The notes under the pieces are model-generated. The model was not told where the DNA came from. It searched no databases and saw only the letters and a list, made by a program, of their open reading frames with translations. Below, one piece after another: positions 35,041 to 46,323 of a stretch of DNA of 64,000 bases. The position numbers and the translations under genes were made by a program. Positions within the stretch are counted from its first letter, which is position 1; each line of letters begins with the position of its first letter. The DNA comes from Magicicada septendecula (lineage: Eukaryota > Arthropoda > Insecta > Hemiptera > Cicadidae): the NCBI GenBank assembly GCA_034769895.1, contig CM068373.1:283245879-283309878 (forward strand), in the 5' to 3' direction.

Positions 35041-35844
35041 AGAAGTTTAGAGAGAAAAACAAGAAACAACAATAATCAAATTCATAATGGTATTGGCAAT
35101 CTACTTACCAAAACGTATTGTCCAGAATTGAAGTCCTTTGATTACACATAATTTAATTTTCTGTTCTTTCTTTATCAGCCTTCAGAATCTCGTCATCTTG
35201 CTAAATATAGATACTTTTGGTGTGGTTGATTACAGAAGCACAGAATACAGGCAGAAGAGCAATTTCAAGAGAGGGACCAGTAGACTAGGTTTGAGGCCTC
35301 TTACACTAAAAAAGTGCCACCATCTTTTTTCACTATGTCCTTATCAACTTAAGGAAAAAACGATTCTCTCAGTGGCAGTATACAGCTTGATTATTATGTG
35401 TCATATACATTGAATTGTGACAACTTCGCAATCATGTGGACTGCTCAAGATGATAATGTCACTTTATTAGCGGGACAATCTGCTTGCTGTCCAGACAATC
35501 AACATATTTAAAAACACGTTACATCAAAGGTTTACTACCGTTAAACGTTCGCCTGTGGCAGTATTAATAGAAAGAATAGACAAGAAGATTGCGAATGTAG
35601 GTGGACACAAAAAACAATATACTCAATATTAGAAAATATTAGAAAAGTCTACTCCAAAACGACGGGAGCAAAAGATAAATTTGGACAAAGAAAATTGTAA
35701 ATATATAGCGGATGACAACATAAGTCCTTGATTAAAATTTAAGTTTTTGTTAATTAATTTTCTTTCATGCTTTTAGAAATATCTAGCAATTAATTTTTAA
35801 TAAATAAAAGATTTTGTCTCTATAAAATTAATTACTCACCATCT
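35041..35844. other. No recognisable feature
   Basis: AT-rich. One short plus frame (35,138-35,413) has no known similarity. Confidence 0.4.
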
Positions 35845-36330
35845 TCAGCAAGAATTAAACCAATACTGGTTTGTTCCAGTCCTAAGTAGATAGACTAGAG
35901 CTGGCCACTCCAATGCTTCTCGAACCCCCACATCTCTCCGCTCTTTTGGGTTATAATTCAATAGTTGTTTAGAGCTGCGGCAGTCATCCATACGGTTAAG
36001 ATATTCCAACTGTTTTAGCCGATATTGGGCAAGATTGGGAAGGCGATCTTGCTGCATTTCTCCCAAATGATTACACCAGTTGGCCTTGTATTCCGTAATT
36101 CTATCCTGTAATTTAAAATTCTGTAATTCTTGACTTATCTGTGCATTAATTTTTTTCGTAACGTGCACCCTTTGAGCACCTGAGAAATTTCATTTCTGCT
36201 TATGTAACCTTCTCCTGCCTCTACGTAAAAGTACCCATCTCTCACTCCCATACAGCATCACAGGTACAGCCATAATCTTATAAAACTTTTGCTTAGTGTC
36301 TTTCCTACTTTTGTATTTTAAGACTCTATG
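35845..36330 (-). mobile_element. LINE 3' end (family B)
   Basis: Minus strand: KFYKIMAVPVMLYGSERWVL (36,290-36,230), then a 107-codon frame with RITEYKANWCNHLGEMQQDR, LEYLNRMDDCRSSKQLLNY and KERRDVGVREALEW. The 3' tail (ACTGGAACAAACCAGTATTG, then GTTTAATTCTTG) is also found at 51.0 kb, so they are one family. Stops and a duplicated segment show it is dead. Confidence 0.78.
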
Positions 36331-36473
36331 CATTGTCCTACACATAAGATCAATTAATTAAAATAAATTATTGGCAAATTTATCACAAGAAAATATATCA
36401 TATTGAAAGTTGTTGGTTGACTACAACTTGTTGGAATGTAAATTTTTAATTGTAATTAAGCAAAATAAAATAC

Positions 36474-37026
36474 TGTTACGGCCGTGTAACTGATTGTCGT
36501 ATGGTACAGTGGAAAACAAAATACAAGACACCAATGAAGTTACTTATCACCAGCTTTAATTATCACAATTGAACAGTTTGTAATCAACAAGATAGTCTCT
36601 TACAACAAATCAAATAAAAATTGTTCACACGCAATAATAGTTTCAGCTAATAGAGTCCCGCACATATATAAAACACCTAACACTTTGCCACAGTACTTCG
36701 AAACGCACTGGAATAAATCGCCATTTAAAACTGAACTAAGCGGGTCTGAGTGCCTTGTATTTATACCCTTCTGAGATTCCAGAATAATCCATACTACGTG
36801 TCAACAGAACTATTAGAAAACACTAGAGCGTAATTGCTTGACGCCTCGAACACAGGTGTGCGCGGATTGGTGAAATCTTGATCAGCCTCTGCTACGGACG
36901 CGTGAGAAGTGTCACGTAATTGTCCTTCATCTCAAAGTATCAGCAGTATATACGCACACACACATTACAGCCGGGCTCCGCTGGAATAGCCGAGAAACAC
37001 GTAGGATGTAGTGTAATGGCGTAACA
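36474..37026 (-). repeat. Solo LTR-like repeat
   Basis: 553 bp, TGTTACGGC to GGCGTAACA, minus orientation. It contains ATCACAATTGAACAG and AATCAACAAGATAGTCTC as in the other copies and a TATATATA-type box near 36,664. No matching target duplication seen. Confidence 0.75.
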
Positions 37027-37468
37027 AAATGTTCATACAAAATATGCTTTTCAAATATTGTATACATATTTATCACCCGTTGCTTAAATGATATGCATAA
37101 TGATAACAGAATACATTGGTCATTTAATTGTAATTCCCGTGCAATGCAATTTGCAGTGTGTACACAGGTTAATGGCTTGTCGTCCCCATTAAGCGGGTGT
37201 TTACCTTGGGCTAGTATTGCAGTGTGTTTGCTTAATCTCCTGAGCTTTGTCTAAAGCTAGAATTGCATTTCCCTGCATTGTCTTATTGCCACAAAATGCT
37301 ACTGGTACGTGCACAATATAGGCTATACCTGTGTGTAATAATTGCTATGCTGATGTTCTATATAAGGGGTTATTAAAACGTCTCACACAGTCATATAAAT
37401 GTTAACTTTTTTTAAATATTTTCAGTTTTTGTTATTACTAAAGACCATTAAGTAAAACCTAAATATAC
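37027..37468. other. No recognisable feature
   Basis: Short spacer between two solo LTRs; nothing assigned. Confidence 0.4.
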
Positions 37469-37969
37469 TGTTACGAAGGTCTCACGGATTGTCGTGTTGT
37501 ACAGTGGAAAGAAAATACAGCCACCAATGAAGCCACTAATCTTTAGTTAGTCACAAATAACAATTTGAAATCAACAAGGTAGTCCCATACAATAATTCAA
37601 CTTAAATTTGTCCACACGCGATAATAATGTCATTGTATTACAATGCCGCTTTAATTATAACACAGTAATCACTCTGCAGTAATCCGCGATAAACACTTGA
37701 TCCGCACACTTGATAAACAAAATCGCCAGATGTAACTACTTCTGAGCAGGCCGTCGACCTTTATATATACCCGGCAGAAGTTCTAGAATAATTTTTTTAT
37801 TCTTTTGGCGAAGTGCCGGCATAAATATCGTAGTTACAAGTGCTCGAACAGTGTGGATGCTAAGTGAGTGCATGGGCTCGACCGAGACGCTGCACCTTGC
37901 TCGGCTAACCGGGAAAGGTGTAGATTGACGCTCTCAAAAAGTTGAGAGTGTTATGTAATTGTCGTAGCA
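37469..37969 (-). repeat. Solo LTR-like repeat
   Basis: 501 bp, TGTTACGAA to GTCGTAGCA. The flanks ATAC and ATAT look like an aged 4-bp duplication. Only 440 bp from the previous copy and in the same orientation. Confidence 0.75.
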
Positions 37970-38239
37970 ATATTTGAAAAATATCAATCCTATAATCAAG
38001 AATTTCTGCTTTCGTAGACGCCCATACCGACTTCAAAACAGATTTATAAACGAGTCATTTCTTATTAAAGTTTAATAAGGAATTACGACCAATCGACCAG
38101 CACGGCATGGTAAGTTTATGACCAAGTTTTTTTCTCTTGGCCTGTATGTTATTTTTTTTTAGTTAAACCTAAGGTCCAAGTGAATCCCCAATTATTTGAT
38201 TCCTTAGTCTTTAGAGGTTATTAAGCATGACTAGTGACA

Positions 38240-38530
38240 TGACTTCAAATAACTATGGGGAAAGATGTCAACATCAAGTTGGTTTGAAAAGTCAAAAAGG
38301 ATTTAGGAAAAAGTAATATAAACCCAGAAGAAGCAATTAAAAGTGACGTTTTTCGGGCAACAGTGTTAAAAATTGAGGGAGTCCAGGACAGAAGAGTGAA
38401 AAACGCAGATTTAAAGTGGATTGAAGATGGGAAGAAGAGACATAGCGAAAAGATGAAAGAATATTGGAGAAAAGAAAAGAACAAAGAATAAAGAATTCAA
38501 ATTAGTCCTTAGATGGCCGATACAATTAAA
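38240..38530 (+). mobile_element. LINE 3' end (family A)
   Basis: Colinear with 40,380-40,650: GATGTCAACATCAAGTTGG, GGATTTAGGAAAAAG, GGGAGTCCAGGAC, GAAGAGACATAGCGAAAAGA, ending TTAGATGGCCGATACAATT and an A-rich tail. Only the last ~290 bp of the element are present, as usual for 5'-truncated insertions. Confidence 0.78.
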
Positions 38531-39088
38531 AAAATATATTGTGAAATATTACCATACTCTATATCTTTAGTTATTGAAACATTATTTACATACGATCGTG
38601 CTAAATGTGAAAAGTATATTTTGAAAAGTTTAAGATTCAATAAATGACAATTTACCAGACTGGCGGTTTAGATATTAATCACGTTGTAATTTTGTTACTG
38701 GGCTGTTGGCGTTTCTTCATATCCCGTTTGGTTAAATACTCAACGCCTGGATGACGTTTTTGTGTTTGGCCGATAGTGTTGTTTTGTGCGTACAGGACAA
38801 AATCCTGTCGCGTCTATCGCCAACCCCACAGTTTTTGTCACGTGTAACTAACGGCGTTGTGTTTCCAAACACTGTAATGTCGTTTGTTTTTGCCTATCAC
38901 AGTTCGCGTTACCATGCAGCCTGCCTCAATCACTAATGTTATGTTATGGATCTCCACTATAGTATTATAATGTATCATTTGCAGTGGGTCCGTGACAATT
39001 GTTTAGCTGTAAGCGGTTGATTACTAATGCACTCTAATGTCTAATTTGTAATAAATGTGTGTGTGCGTGTGTGTGACAATAATAATAT
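38531..39088. other. No recognisable feature
   Basis: A short plus frame (38,751-38,936) has no support. (GT)n traces at 39,058-39,075. Confidence 0.4.
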
Positions 39089-39548
39089 TGTTACGACGGT
39101 CTAACTGATCGTCGTATGGTACAGTGGAAAACAAAATACAAAACAGCAATGAAATCGCTAATATCCAGCTTTAATTGTCACAATTAATAATTTGTAATCA
39201 ACAAGATAGTCTCTTACAAAAATTCATGTAAAGGTTATCCACACGCAATAATAATATCAACAATAAAGAATTCCGCACTAATTATAACACAACAACACTT
39301 CGCTACAAACACTCGATCTGCGCTAAAGAAATCGCTCAACACCACTTAACTGCTGACTAGCCGGCTGCTATGGCTTTTTATAGGTAGCTCACGCTTTCTA
39401 GAAAACTTCCATCCTCAATGTGCACACCAATTAATGAGTATTCAAGTGTCCTGTAGAGTACTCTGTAACGTACTTGAACCCGGCCTTGACTGAGGCAACA
39501 CCTGCCACACTAGGCGGTCGAGGACGCTCTCGGGTATTCTAGGTAGTT
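39089..39548 (-). repeat. Solo LTR-like repeat
   Basis: Starts TGTTACGACGGTC, with GTCGTATGGTACAGTGG and AATCAACAAGATAGTCTC. The far end has diverged (CTCTCGGGTATTCTAGG), so 39,548 is approximate. Confidence 0.7.
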
Positions 39549-39589
39549 CCAATCGTTTCAATATTTTATATTTTTTTTAAACAAAAATA

Positions 39590-39660
39590 TGTTTCTTGTT
39601 GTTTCTACAATGTTTTAACACTTTTAAATTACTGTCATCTTCAGAAATATAATACATAAT
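39590..39660 (-). ncRNA. Decayed hammerhead-like motif, Penelope type
   Basis: Minus strand: CTGAAGA core, T, GACA...TGTT helix II with one wobble, AAAACATT where GAAACATT is expected, then GTAGAAAC. It resembles a common Penelope tail motif. The AT-rich DNA to about 40,020 may be the attached 3' region, but I cannot show it. Confidence 0.45.
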
Positions 39661-40079
39661 GAATCGTAAATAAATGATTAATCAATTGTTATAACAGTTG
39701 TTTTTTTACGTATCTAAATTATGTTTTTACGACATCTAATACATACACTAATAGAAATTAATATATGAATTTGTAGATATAATGGTAGTATATATTATTT
39801 CATTAAATTAATAATTTTAAAAATGTTGTAGTTTTCAATTTTAATTTGCATTTTGTTCATCTGATAATTTATTATTTGTTTTGTTTTTAAAAATTTCCAA
39901 ATTTTACAAATGTTCATTTTTGGACTTCTGAGTGTTTATCTGTTTTTATTAATTTTATATGTTTTTAAAAATGTCACGTGATTTAAATTACAACTGTCTA
40001 AATATTGCAAAAAAGTCAGAAATATATTTTTATTAAAAAAAAAAATGAAACCTTATTTATCTAAAAAGTGCATATCTAA

Positions 40080-40660
40080 AAATGCGAAAATAAGGTATTA
40101 CAGTACAGTAGTGAAGCCAGAATGCATATATGCAAGTGAATGTCTAGCATAGAATTATAATTTAGACAAACTAGAAATATTGGAAAGACGAATTATTAGG
40201 AATATATTAGGCCCACGAAAAACTTCAGAAGGTTGGAAATTAAGAAGTTATGATGAAATATATCAAAGTACAGAAAATATAACAGAAACAATGAGAAAAA
40301 GAAGACTATTATTTTTTAGACATTTATATAGAATGGACGACAATAGGTTGACAAAGCAAATCTTCAAATATCTGTGGGGGAAGAAGTCAACATCAAATTG
40401 TGTTAAGAAGTCCAAAAGGATTTAGAAAAAAATAATATACACGCAGAAGAAGCAATTGAATGAGAAGTTTTTCTGGCAAAAGTGTTGAAAATGGAGGGAG
40501 TCCAGGATAGGAGAGAGAAAAACGCAGGTTCGCTGTGGACTGAAGACAGGAAGAAGAGACACAGTGAGAAGATGAAAGAATATTGGAAAAAATAAAAGAA
40601 CAAAGAGTAAAGAATTGAAATTGGCATGTAGTCCTTAGATGGCCGATACAAAAAAAAACA
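40080..40660 (+). mobile_element. LINE 3' end with ORF2 C-terminus (family A)
   Basis: The longest copy of this family. The plus frame gives YYSTVVKPECIYASECL, then an 81-codon frame from 40,180: MERRIIRNILGPRKTSEGWK, LRSYDEIYQSTENITETMRK, RLLFFRHLYRMDDNRLTKQI. This is the standard C-terminus of insect non-LTR retrotransposons. The rest to the A-rich tail at about 40,650 is interrupted by stops. Colinear with 15,615-16,028 and 38,240-38,530, all in the same orientation. Confidence 0.82.
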
Positions 40661-41689
40661 TTATTCACTATTAATTTAAATAACAATCACAATCTGTGTA
40701 CTTATGAATGTGTGTTTGTGTGTGTTAACGACTTTTCTATGGCCTTAGCCACCTCTCCGTCACAAAGTTCCAAATCGTTCTCTCCATGCACATTTCCTCA
40801 GGCTTAAAAGAGCATACTAGTTAATAATATTTTAGTGTGCAAAGGTGTTACATCAGATACAATTTTGCAAGGCCTGCGGGTAAAATTTCTCAAGTGTACA
40901 AATTACATAAGATCTTTTGCAAAGGCTAGTGACAAAGAGGTGCAGGAGTTCGAGCGCAATCAACTACGAACACGTCCTTTTAAATAGACCGAATTAAAGA
41001 ACTGCAAGAGCGATGGAAGATGTATCTAGTAGGGGAAACTATGTTGGAAAATAGTTTTGGATTTATTTTTACATGTATTAATAAAACGTTTTTCAAAAAA
41101 TTCTGGTTTATATTTGATCGAACCTTATTATCCGGGTGAGTTTATGAACGTATAATGAGACAAAGCAACCACTCAGCGATATAAACTGCCACTGTAAAAA
41201 TTCCCTACACAAGCGTCGTACAATACCAGTCTATTAAATATTAGTTAATAATTTACCTTTGGTATTATTATTCAACACATCATAAAGTCGCTAAGCGTCG
41301 TTAATGTACAATGACCAAAGAGAATAATTTATTTACATAGAGATATTGAAATGTTTCACAAAGCCCTGATATACGTATAAAACACACGTGGGTTTAATCC
41401 ATTGTGACAAACTGTTGTGACGACCATTTGTACGTTAACGAAAATGGGCACCCGGTATTTACCTTTCCAACGTAACTCTGGCCACACAAACGGTAAAAAC
41501 CTGTGTTCTTAAAATGGTATCGCTGATGTACTACATTTTATTTATATTTATCTAAATATTTATGAAAACAGGGTACGCTGCTTATGAATGGATTATTTTA
41601 CTGGATGCTCACGGTCCAGTTACAGTCGCAAAAGTTTAGTTAATTCTTAATTTTGATTTTTTTTATTATTTAACACAGTTTTTTTACTT
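40661..41689. other. No recognisable feature
   Basis: Nothing resembling the repeats elsewhere in the window, and no supported coding frame. Confidence 0.4.
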
Positions 41690-42105
41690 CTTGAAGAGCA
41701 AATGGGTTTTAGAAAGAGTAGGTCGACTGTGGATACATTGTTTGTATTACGAAAGATAATAGAGAAAAGGCGGGAGTATAACTAGGAAACGCATATCGCT
41801 ATTGAGGATCTGAAAAAACCATTTGATAATGTAGACCGTCAAAAGTTATGGAATATTATAGATAGAAGAGGATATCCACAGAATTTAATACATTCAGTTA
41901 AGATCGTTTATAAAAGTACATCTGTAGTCCTGGACCGAATGGTATTCTCTCAGGTGACATTCCAATAAATAAGGGAGTTAGGCAGGGATGCAGTGTTTCC
42001 CCAACCTTGTTTAATATATACACTGACAATACAGAATACAGGGTAACAAATCAATTTCTATGGGTTCCCTGCTATACGCAGATGACATATTCAAGAAAAT
42101 GAGGA
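41690..42105 (+). mobile_element. LINE reverse-transcriptase fragment
   Basis: Plus strand: EEQMGFRKSRSTVDTLFVLR, KIIEKRREYN, HIAIEDLKKPFDNVDRQKLW, NIIDRRGYPQNLIHSVKIVY, then in another frame NKGVRQGCSVSPTLFNIYTD and finally LLYADDIF. These are RT blocks of a non-LTR element, with the YADD box at the right edge. The RT ends abruptly just before the hammerhead pair at 42.15 kb, which may have inserted into it. Confidence 0.8.
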
Positions 42106-42152
42106 TGACAAACAGAATTATCACTGTTTCACACCACTAGTGAAAAATTATT

Positions 42153-42194
42153 CCGATTAGCGGTTTCAAGCTTCTCAGCTCATCGTCAGATCGG
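42153..42194 (-). ncRNA. Hammerhead ribozyme-like motif
   Basis: Minus strand: CCGAT (helix I), CTGACGA (intact core), extra T, helix II GAGCT/AGCTT with GAGA tetraloop, GAAA, CCG, cleavage-type triplet CTA, ATCGG (helix I, five perfect pairs). Helix III is not palindromic here (ACCGCT), the only weak part. Confidence 0.72.
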
Positions 42195-42480
42195 AAATAA
42201 CAAGAGGATAAAACCAAACTATTCACACAGTCACCCGTCCCGCTGACCACACACAACCCCCTACACAAGCTATAATTTAAATGTCCCTTCCCAACCTCCG
42301 AGCCCTGTCACCTCCGTCTGCCCAGTTACATATTTTTCTATCACATTCCTTGTGTTGTGTGTGTGTTTGAAAAAGGGAACACACTTTGAATCCCAGCACC
42401 AATTCCCTCCCACCAGCAACCAACACCACACACACCTACAACCCATAACGGTTACTTGTACAGACATTCTGTATTTCAAA

Positions 42481-42521
42481 TCCCACTGAGGAAGACGGAC
42501 ACCACGTCGAAACGTTTGGGA
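42481..42521 (+). ncRNA. Hammerhead ribozyme, best copy in the window
   Basis: TCCCA (helix I) 42,481-42,485; core CTGAGGA 42,486-42,492; extra A; helix II GACG/CGTC (42,494-42,497 and 42,505-42,508, loop GACACCA); GAAA 42,509-42,512; C; cleavage triplet GTT 42,514-42,516; TGGGA (helix I, five perfect pairs) 42,517-42,521. Every conserved core base is present and helix III is the palindrome ACGT. It should be considered a candidate self-cleaving RNA, perhaps acting as a dimer as reported for Penelope-associated hammerheads. Confidence 0.82.
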
Positions 42522-42545
42522 CAAAAAACCAAAAGTAAGTGTTCA

Positions 42546-44492
42546 CTGTGAAAGATTGTGCATATATATAATATTTAATAAGTGAATGAAGAGGATGTAC
42601 CAACAAGACAATTATAAATATAATTGTGTAAATATAATACTATGTTAATTAGAGTGAAAAAAAACGGATTCATTTAGGATGTCGAAAGCGAAAGTATTTT
42701 AGAGGGGATGGGGTGTGTTTACCGTTATGTAACGAACCTTTTTTCTATTACGCTGAGAATAGGTCAACGAGGGCATGTAAACAACACTATACTAGGTCCA
42801 ATGAAGAACGAGCCACTACAAGGCAACACAAAGTACGCATATTGGGACGCAAATTTTGGCATTTAAACCTTACTGAAAGGGCGCAAAATTTTGGATCAAT
42901 TTTGGATGTACAGAGTCCATCCAAACTGACAAAATTTGGGGACAATATAACACCAAAAATTTCGGAAAGTTTTATTTCATAATTAGCAGTAAGAAGTGTC
43001 GTTGGAAGCAATAACAAAGGATGTATATGTGGAAAGCATATTTTGTAAGAGACAAAAGGAGAAGCTTGCAAACACGCTCTAGTGACGGACAGGTCACAAA
43101 TTTCGTAGACAGCTGCAACGCATGCCCTGGTGAACAACCAGGAGCCCTATCAGAGAACGCCTTTGAAAAGATAGGTGGTATTTGGACTTGGAGGGAAAAA
43201 TATGAAACCAATACGGACACGGCGTCGTTGGAATCAGAAATCTGGTGGGAAATTTGGTAAGGAGAATATAGGAAGGAGACAGGAACGTGCTGGGGGAGTT
43301 CTAACTAAATTTCGGACGCGATCGGAGTGAAGTCCGTGAGTGGAGTAATTAACATTTTATTGAACTTAGAATAATTCTATACACAGTGTGAGAGGTAGTT
43401 TTGAACTTATAACAAAAGTTAATACAGTGATTACAAACAAACGAACTATGAAGTAGAGTCACACTATTAGCATACCAGTGAACGTTAACTGAACAGATAG
43501 TAACCAGACACAGTGTATACGAACACTTGACAACAAATAACTTTTAAGAAAGATTAACAACACAAACTACATTCATGAACACTTGATAACCAAAGATACC
43601 GCAACAAAGGTGCGTAATATCAATTCAGATTTGAAATAAATCACGATGTCGGTGTACAACAGAGAATGCTAACTTTTAATCATAAATTATAATCCGAAAT
43701 GCGTGGAGTTGGTGAGTGAAGTGTCTGTGAGTGACATCGTGGGATTCATCCGGTACCATCTATCATCTGGAGGAGTTATCTGCACGATTCCAGAACGATC
43801 GACATGAGGGAATCAGCACCGCAACCACCGAGTGATTGGATATTCGAATATCAAGTATAGTAATTAGATCCACTGTCTGTCATCTCAAAGAATCCACACA
43901 CACTAGAATTCATTAAAGTAATCGTAAAGGAATTAAAGAAATCGATTAAAGTTTATTTAAAAGTAAAATTATCATTCCTTATCAGTTTTGGAGTAATGTT
44001 TATTTCCAAGTTCTAAATGAATCCGTAATTACAAAATATAGTAATAACTTAAGAGATTATTCATATTAAGAATTTATAAGATGAAGCTAAACATTATAAT
44101 TTACTTAAGTACTAAACGCATTTGATGAATGATTATTAATATGCAACCATTAGATTGAGAGTTTGAAGAACTAATTTTATTAATGTATTATTTTTGATAT
44201 TTACAATTTAGCCATGAGTATTAAATTTTGGTAATGTGTTAATTTTATTTTTACAAGTACTAATGAGTACGTAGAATTTTGTGCTATTTTTTAATATTTA
44301 CAAATAATAACAAACTAGTGTGAATAAATTTAAGAGCTATCAGTAGAAATGAGCATTTATTATTTTTTTAACCCTGAGATAAAGAGAATAAACAAAAAAT
44401 GTTATAAATTCACACCAGAATGCTAAATGTGTTATTAGATTCTGCGCCTTTAAAAACGGTAGTTTGTAAGTTCGGTAATACAGTTTAAATTT
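42546..44492. other. No recognisable feature
   Basis: Short plus and minus frames at 42,713-43,260 overlap and resemble nothing I know. The region from 43,300 onward is AT-rich and unassigned. Confidence 0.4.
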
Positions 44493-44699
44493 GGTCGCAC
44501 GACCGTTGAAGATGATTCTTGCAGTGGGCGTCCAAAAAAAAGTAACAACTCCAAATATCATCAAAAGAATATCAATCACCAGCGACTGAGTGTGGTTGGT
44601 GTTGGTGAGATCATAGACATTTTACATTAGCGTGTGCATTATGTTTTAACCCAAGAACTTGGTGTGAAAAAAGATTGTGCAAGGTCGGTGCAGCATTTG
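44493..44699 (+). mobile_element. mariner transposase relic (N-terminal part)
   Basis: Plus strand GRTTVEDDSCSGRPKK (44,493-44,540) is the linker between the helix-turn-helix domains of mariner transposases. After a frameshift, VTTPNIIKRIS, and in a third frame RLSVVGVGEIIDILH, stop, RVHYVLTQELGVKKDCARSV. This order is that of mariner (SGRP... TTP..I.. RLSVREVA... RVHYILT.ELGMKK). The catalytic domain and terminal repeats are not visible, so it is a small, old fragment with at least two frameshifts and one stop. Confidence 0.75.
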
Positions 44700-44904
44700 G
44701 AGTGTTGCATTTTTGGAAGTTCACTGCCGGGCACCATTTTCAATGCTTGTACGAATAAGTTTAAACCTAAGTCCGCACTTATCAACCATTGTTTTTGATG
44801 ATGGAAATCATCTTTACCATTTCATTGTGAATTTCCGTTTGCGTTACACCATTTTTAACTAAGAATCCATGATTTTGTCCATTTTTCAATATACTCGTAA
44901 CTCG

Positions 44905-45100
44905 TAAATTTTGAATAGCTGATAAACAGTGAATAAATTGACAAATAGATTTTAAAATTAACAGGCGTTTACATGAAATTCGAATCTTATGCATACGAAA
45001 AATGTTAGTTCTAGCTGTAAGCAATAGACATCGCTCCGCGAACTTTTCAACTGATCCTCGTAGTGCAACATATACACTTCTGCCTGTAGTGCAAACCATA
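44905..45100. repeat. Direct repeat, copy 1
   Basis: Shares AACAGGCGTTTACA, AAAATGTTAGTTCTA and GCGAACTTTTCAA-type blocks, in the same order, with 45,330-45,520. Family unknown. Confidence 0.6.
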
Positions 45101-45329
45101 AAATTTATTTAATTCCTGTCTGATGGTTGCATTTTGTATCCAGCCTTCCTAACACATAGTTAACCAGTGGCCTTTTACTGACCTACGGAACTTAATTTTT
45201 GACGACTCCAATTGTCTAAGATCTCTTTTCCTAGGTGCCCAACATTCTGAATATTTATCTGTGTAGGAACTGGTATCATCTTCTAAAATTTTAGCATTTT
45301 GCAAAGCACGCGAGACACGTCAAAATCGA

Positions 45330-45520
45330 AGAGCAGGTAAACCATTAATAAATTGAGAGATAAATCTGTAAATAACAGGCGTTTACACATAACATGAATA
45401 TCACTACGTAAAATGTTAGTTCTATGCCTAAGCTATAGATGTCACTGCTCGAACTTTTCAAATGACACCAGTAGTCATGGGTTTGTGAATTATCCACTCT
45501 CGATTCCGTAAAACTCGTAT
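45330..45520. repeat. Direct repeat, copy 2
   Basis: Partner of 44,905-45,100, about 400 bp downstream in the same orientation, roughly 75-80% similar by eye. Confidence 0.6.
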
Positions 45521-45539
45521 TTCGATAACTCACCGCCCT

Positions 45540-46212
45540 CTCCGTTCACAGTTTGTATTCAGCTTCAGGCTCTCTATAAAAAGGCGGCTTTCCCTCTCTC
45601 TCTCTCTCTCTCTCTCTTCCCACGAATTTTACGGAAGTACTGTTTCAAGAAGAGCAAAACTTTGTTCAATAAACGTTTGTGTGCAACAGCTGCGGGAGTT
45701 CCCTAGGGATTGGGCTGGGGAACTGTTTCCACGACACAAGTGCAGAATAAAATGTTTCTTAATCTACGAGACTGAAGAAGGAAAACAAACTTTTCTAAAG
45801 TATTCATCTTATTGGTACTATCTAAAACACTGTGCTCCTTCTTCATTATCAGATTACAGTCCTACGTACAGTCCAACACTGCAACCAAAATCGTTACACA
45901 AAATTTCATCTGCAAATTTAACCTAGTTGTCTTGCCTGGTGTCTTTTTATAAACACACGCGCGCGCGCGCACTCACACACACACATATGTTACTCTGATG
46001 TTTTATTATGAATCTCGAGGTAAGACTCGCACTATAAATAATTATAAGTACGATACCTGTCTGTTCCTGGCTTTCCGCTTAACACTCTCCGTTCTGACCG
46101 ATTGCGATCCTGTAAACGCTATTATTAGCTATTTATCTTCTTTGCCTAATGATATGTAGCAGTTATACTTGTATGGTAATAAGTATTCAGTTACGATAAA
46201 ATATCATATTTT
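45540..46212. other. Simple repeats, no gene seen
   Basis: (CT)n at 45,592-45,617 and CGCG/CACA alternation at 45,955-45,985. The 81-codon plus frame (45,681-45,926) has no recognisable similarity. Confidence 0.4.
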
Positions 46213-46323
46213 TACGACGTGCACACCGATCGTAGTGTTGTTTAGTGCAAACAGAGTAACTGACATCGATGAAGTTATTAATTACTGAAGCCTTAATCAG
46301 AAGCTATAAATCAACAAAGCACT

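Larger units (their letters stand above)
42118..42545 (+). mobile_element. Element bounded by opposed hammerhead ribozymes
   Basis: Two hammerhead motifs, 42,153-42,194 on the minus strand and 42,481-42,521 on the plus strand, point outward and enclose about 285 bp with no coding capacity. Sequences just outside (TTTCACACCACTAGTGAAAA left; GTTCACTGTGAAAG right) are loosely inverted. The arrangement repeats that at 10.2-10.7 kb. Outer boundaries are approximate. Confidence 0.65.

Noticed and set aside
42713-43260. Overlapping 79-116 codon frames on both strands
   Set aside because: Frames overlap antisense to one another, with no recognisable motif; treated as chance.
45681-45926. 81-codon plus-strand frame
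   Set aside because: No domain, no promoter or splice context, and not repeated elsewhere.
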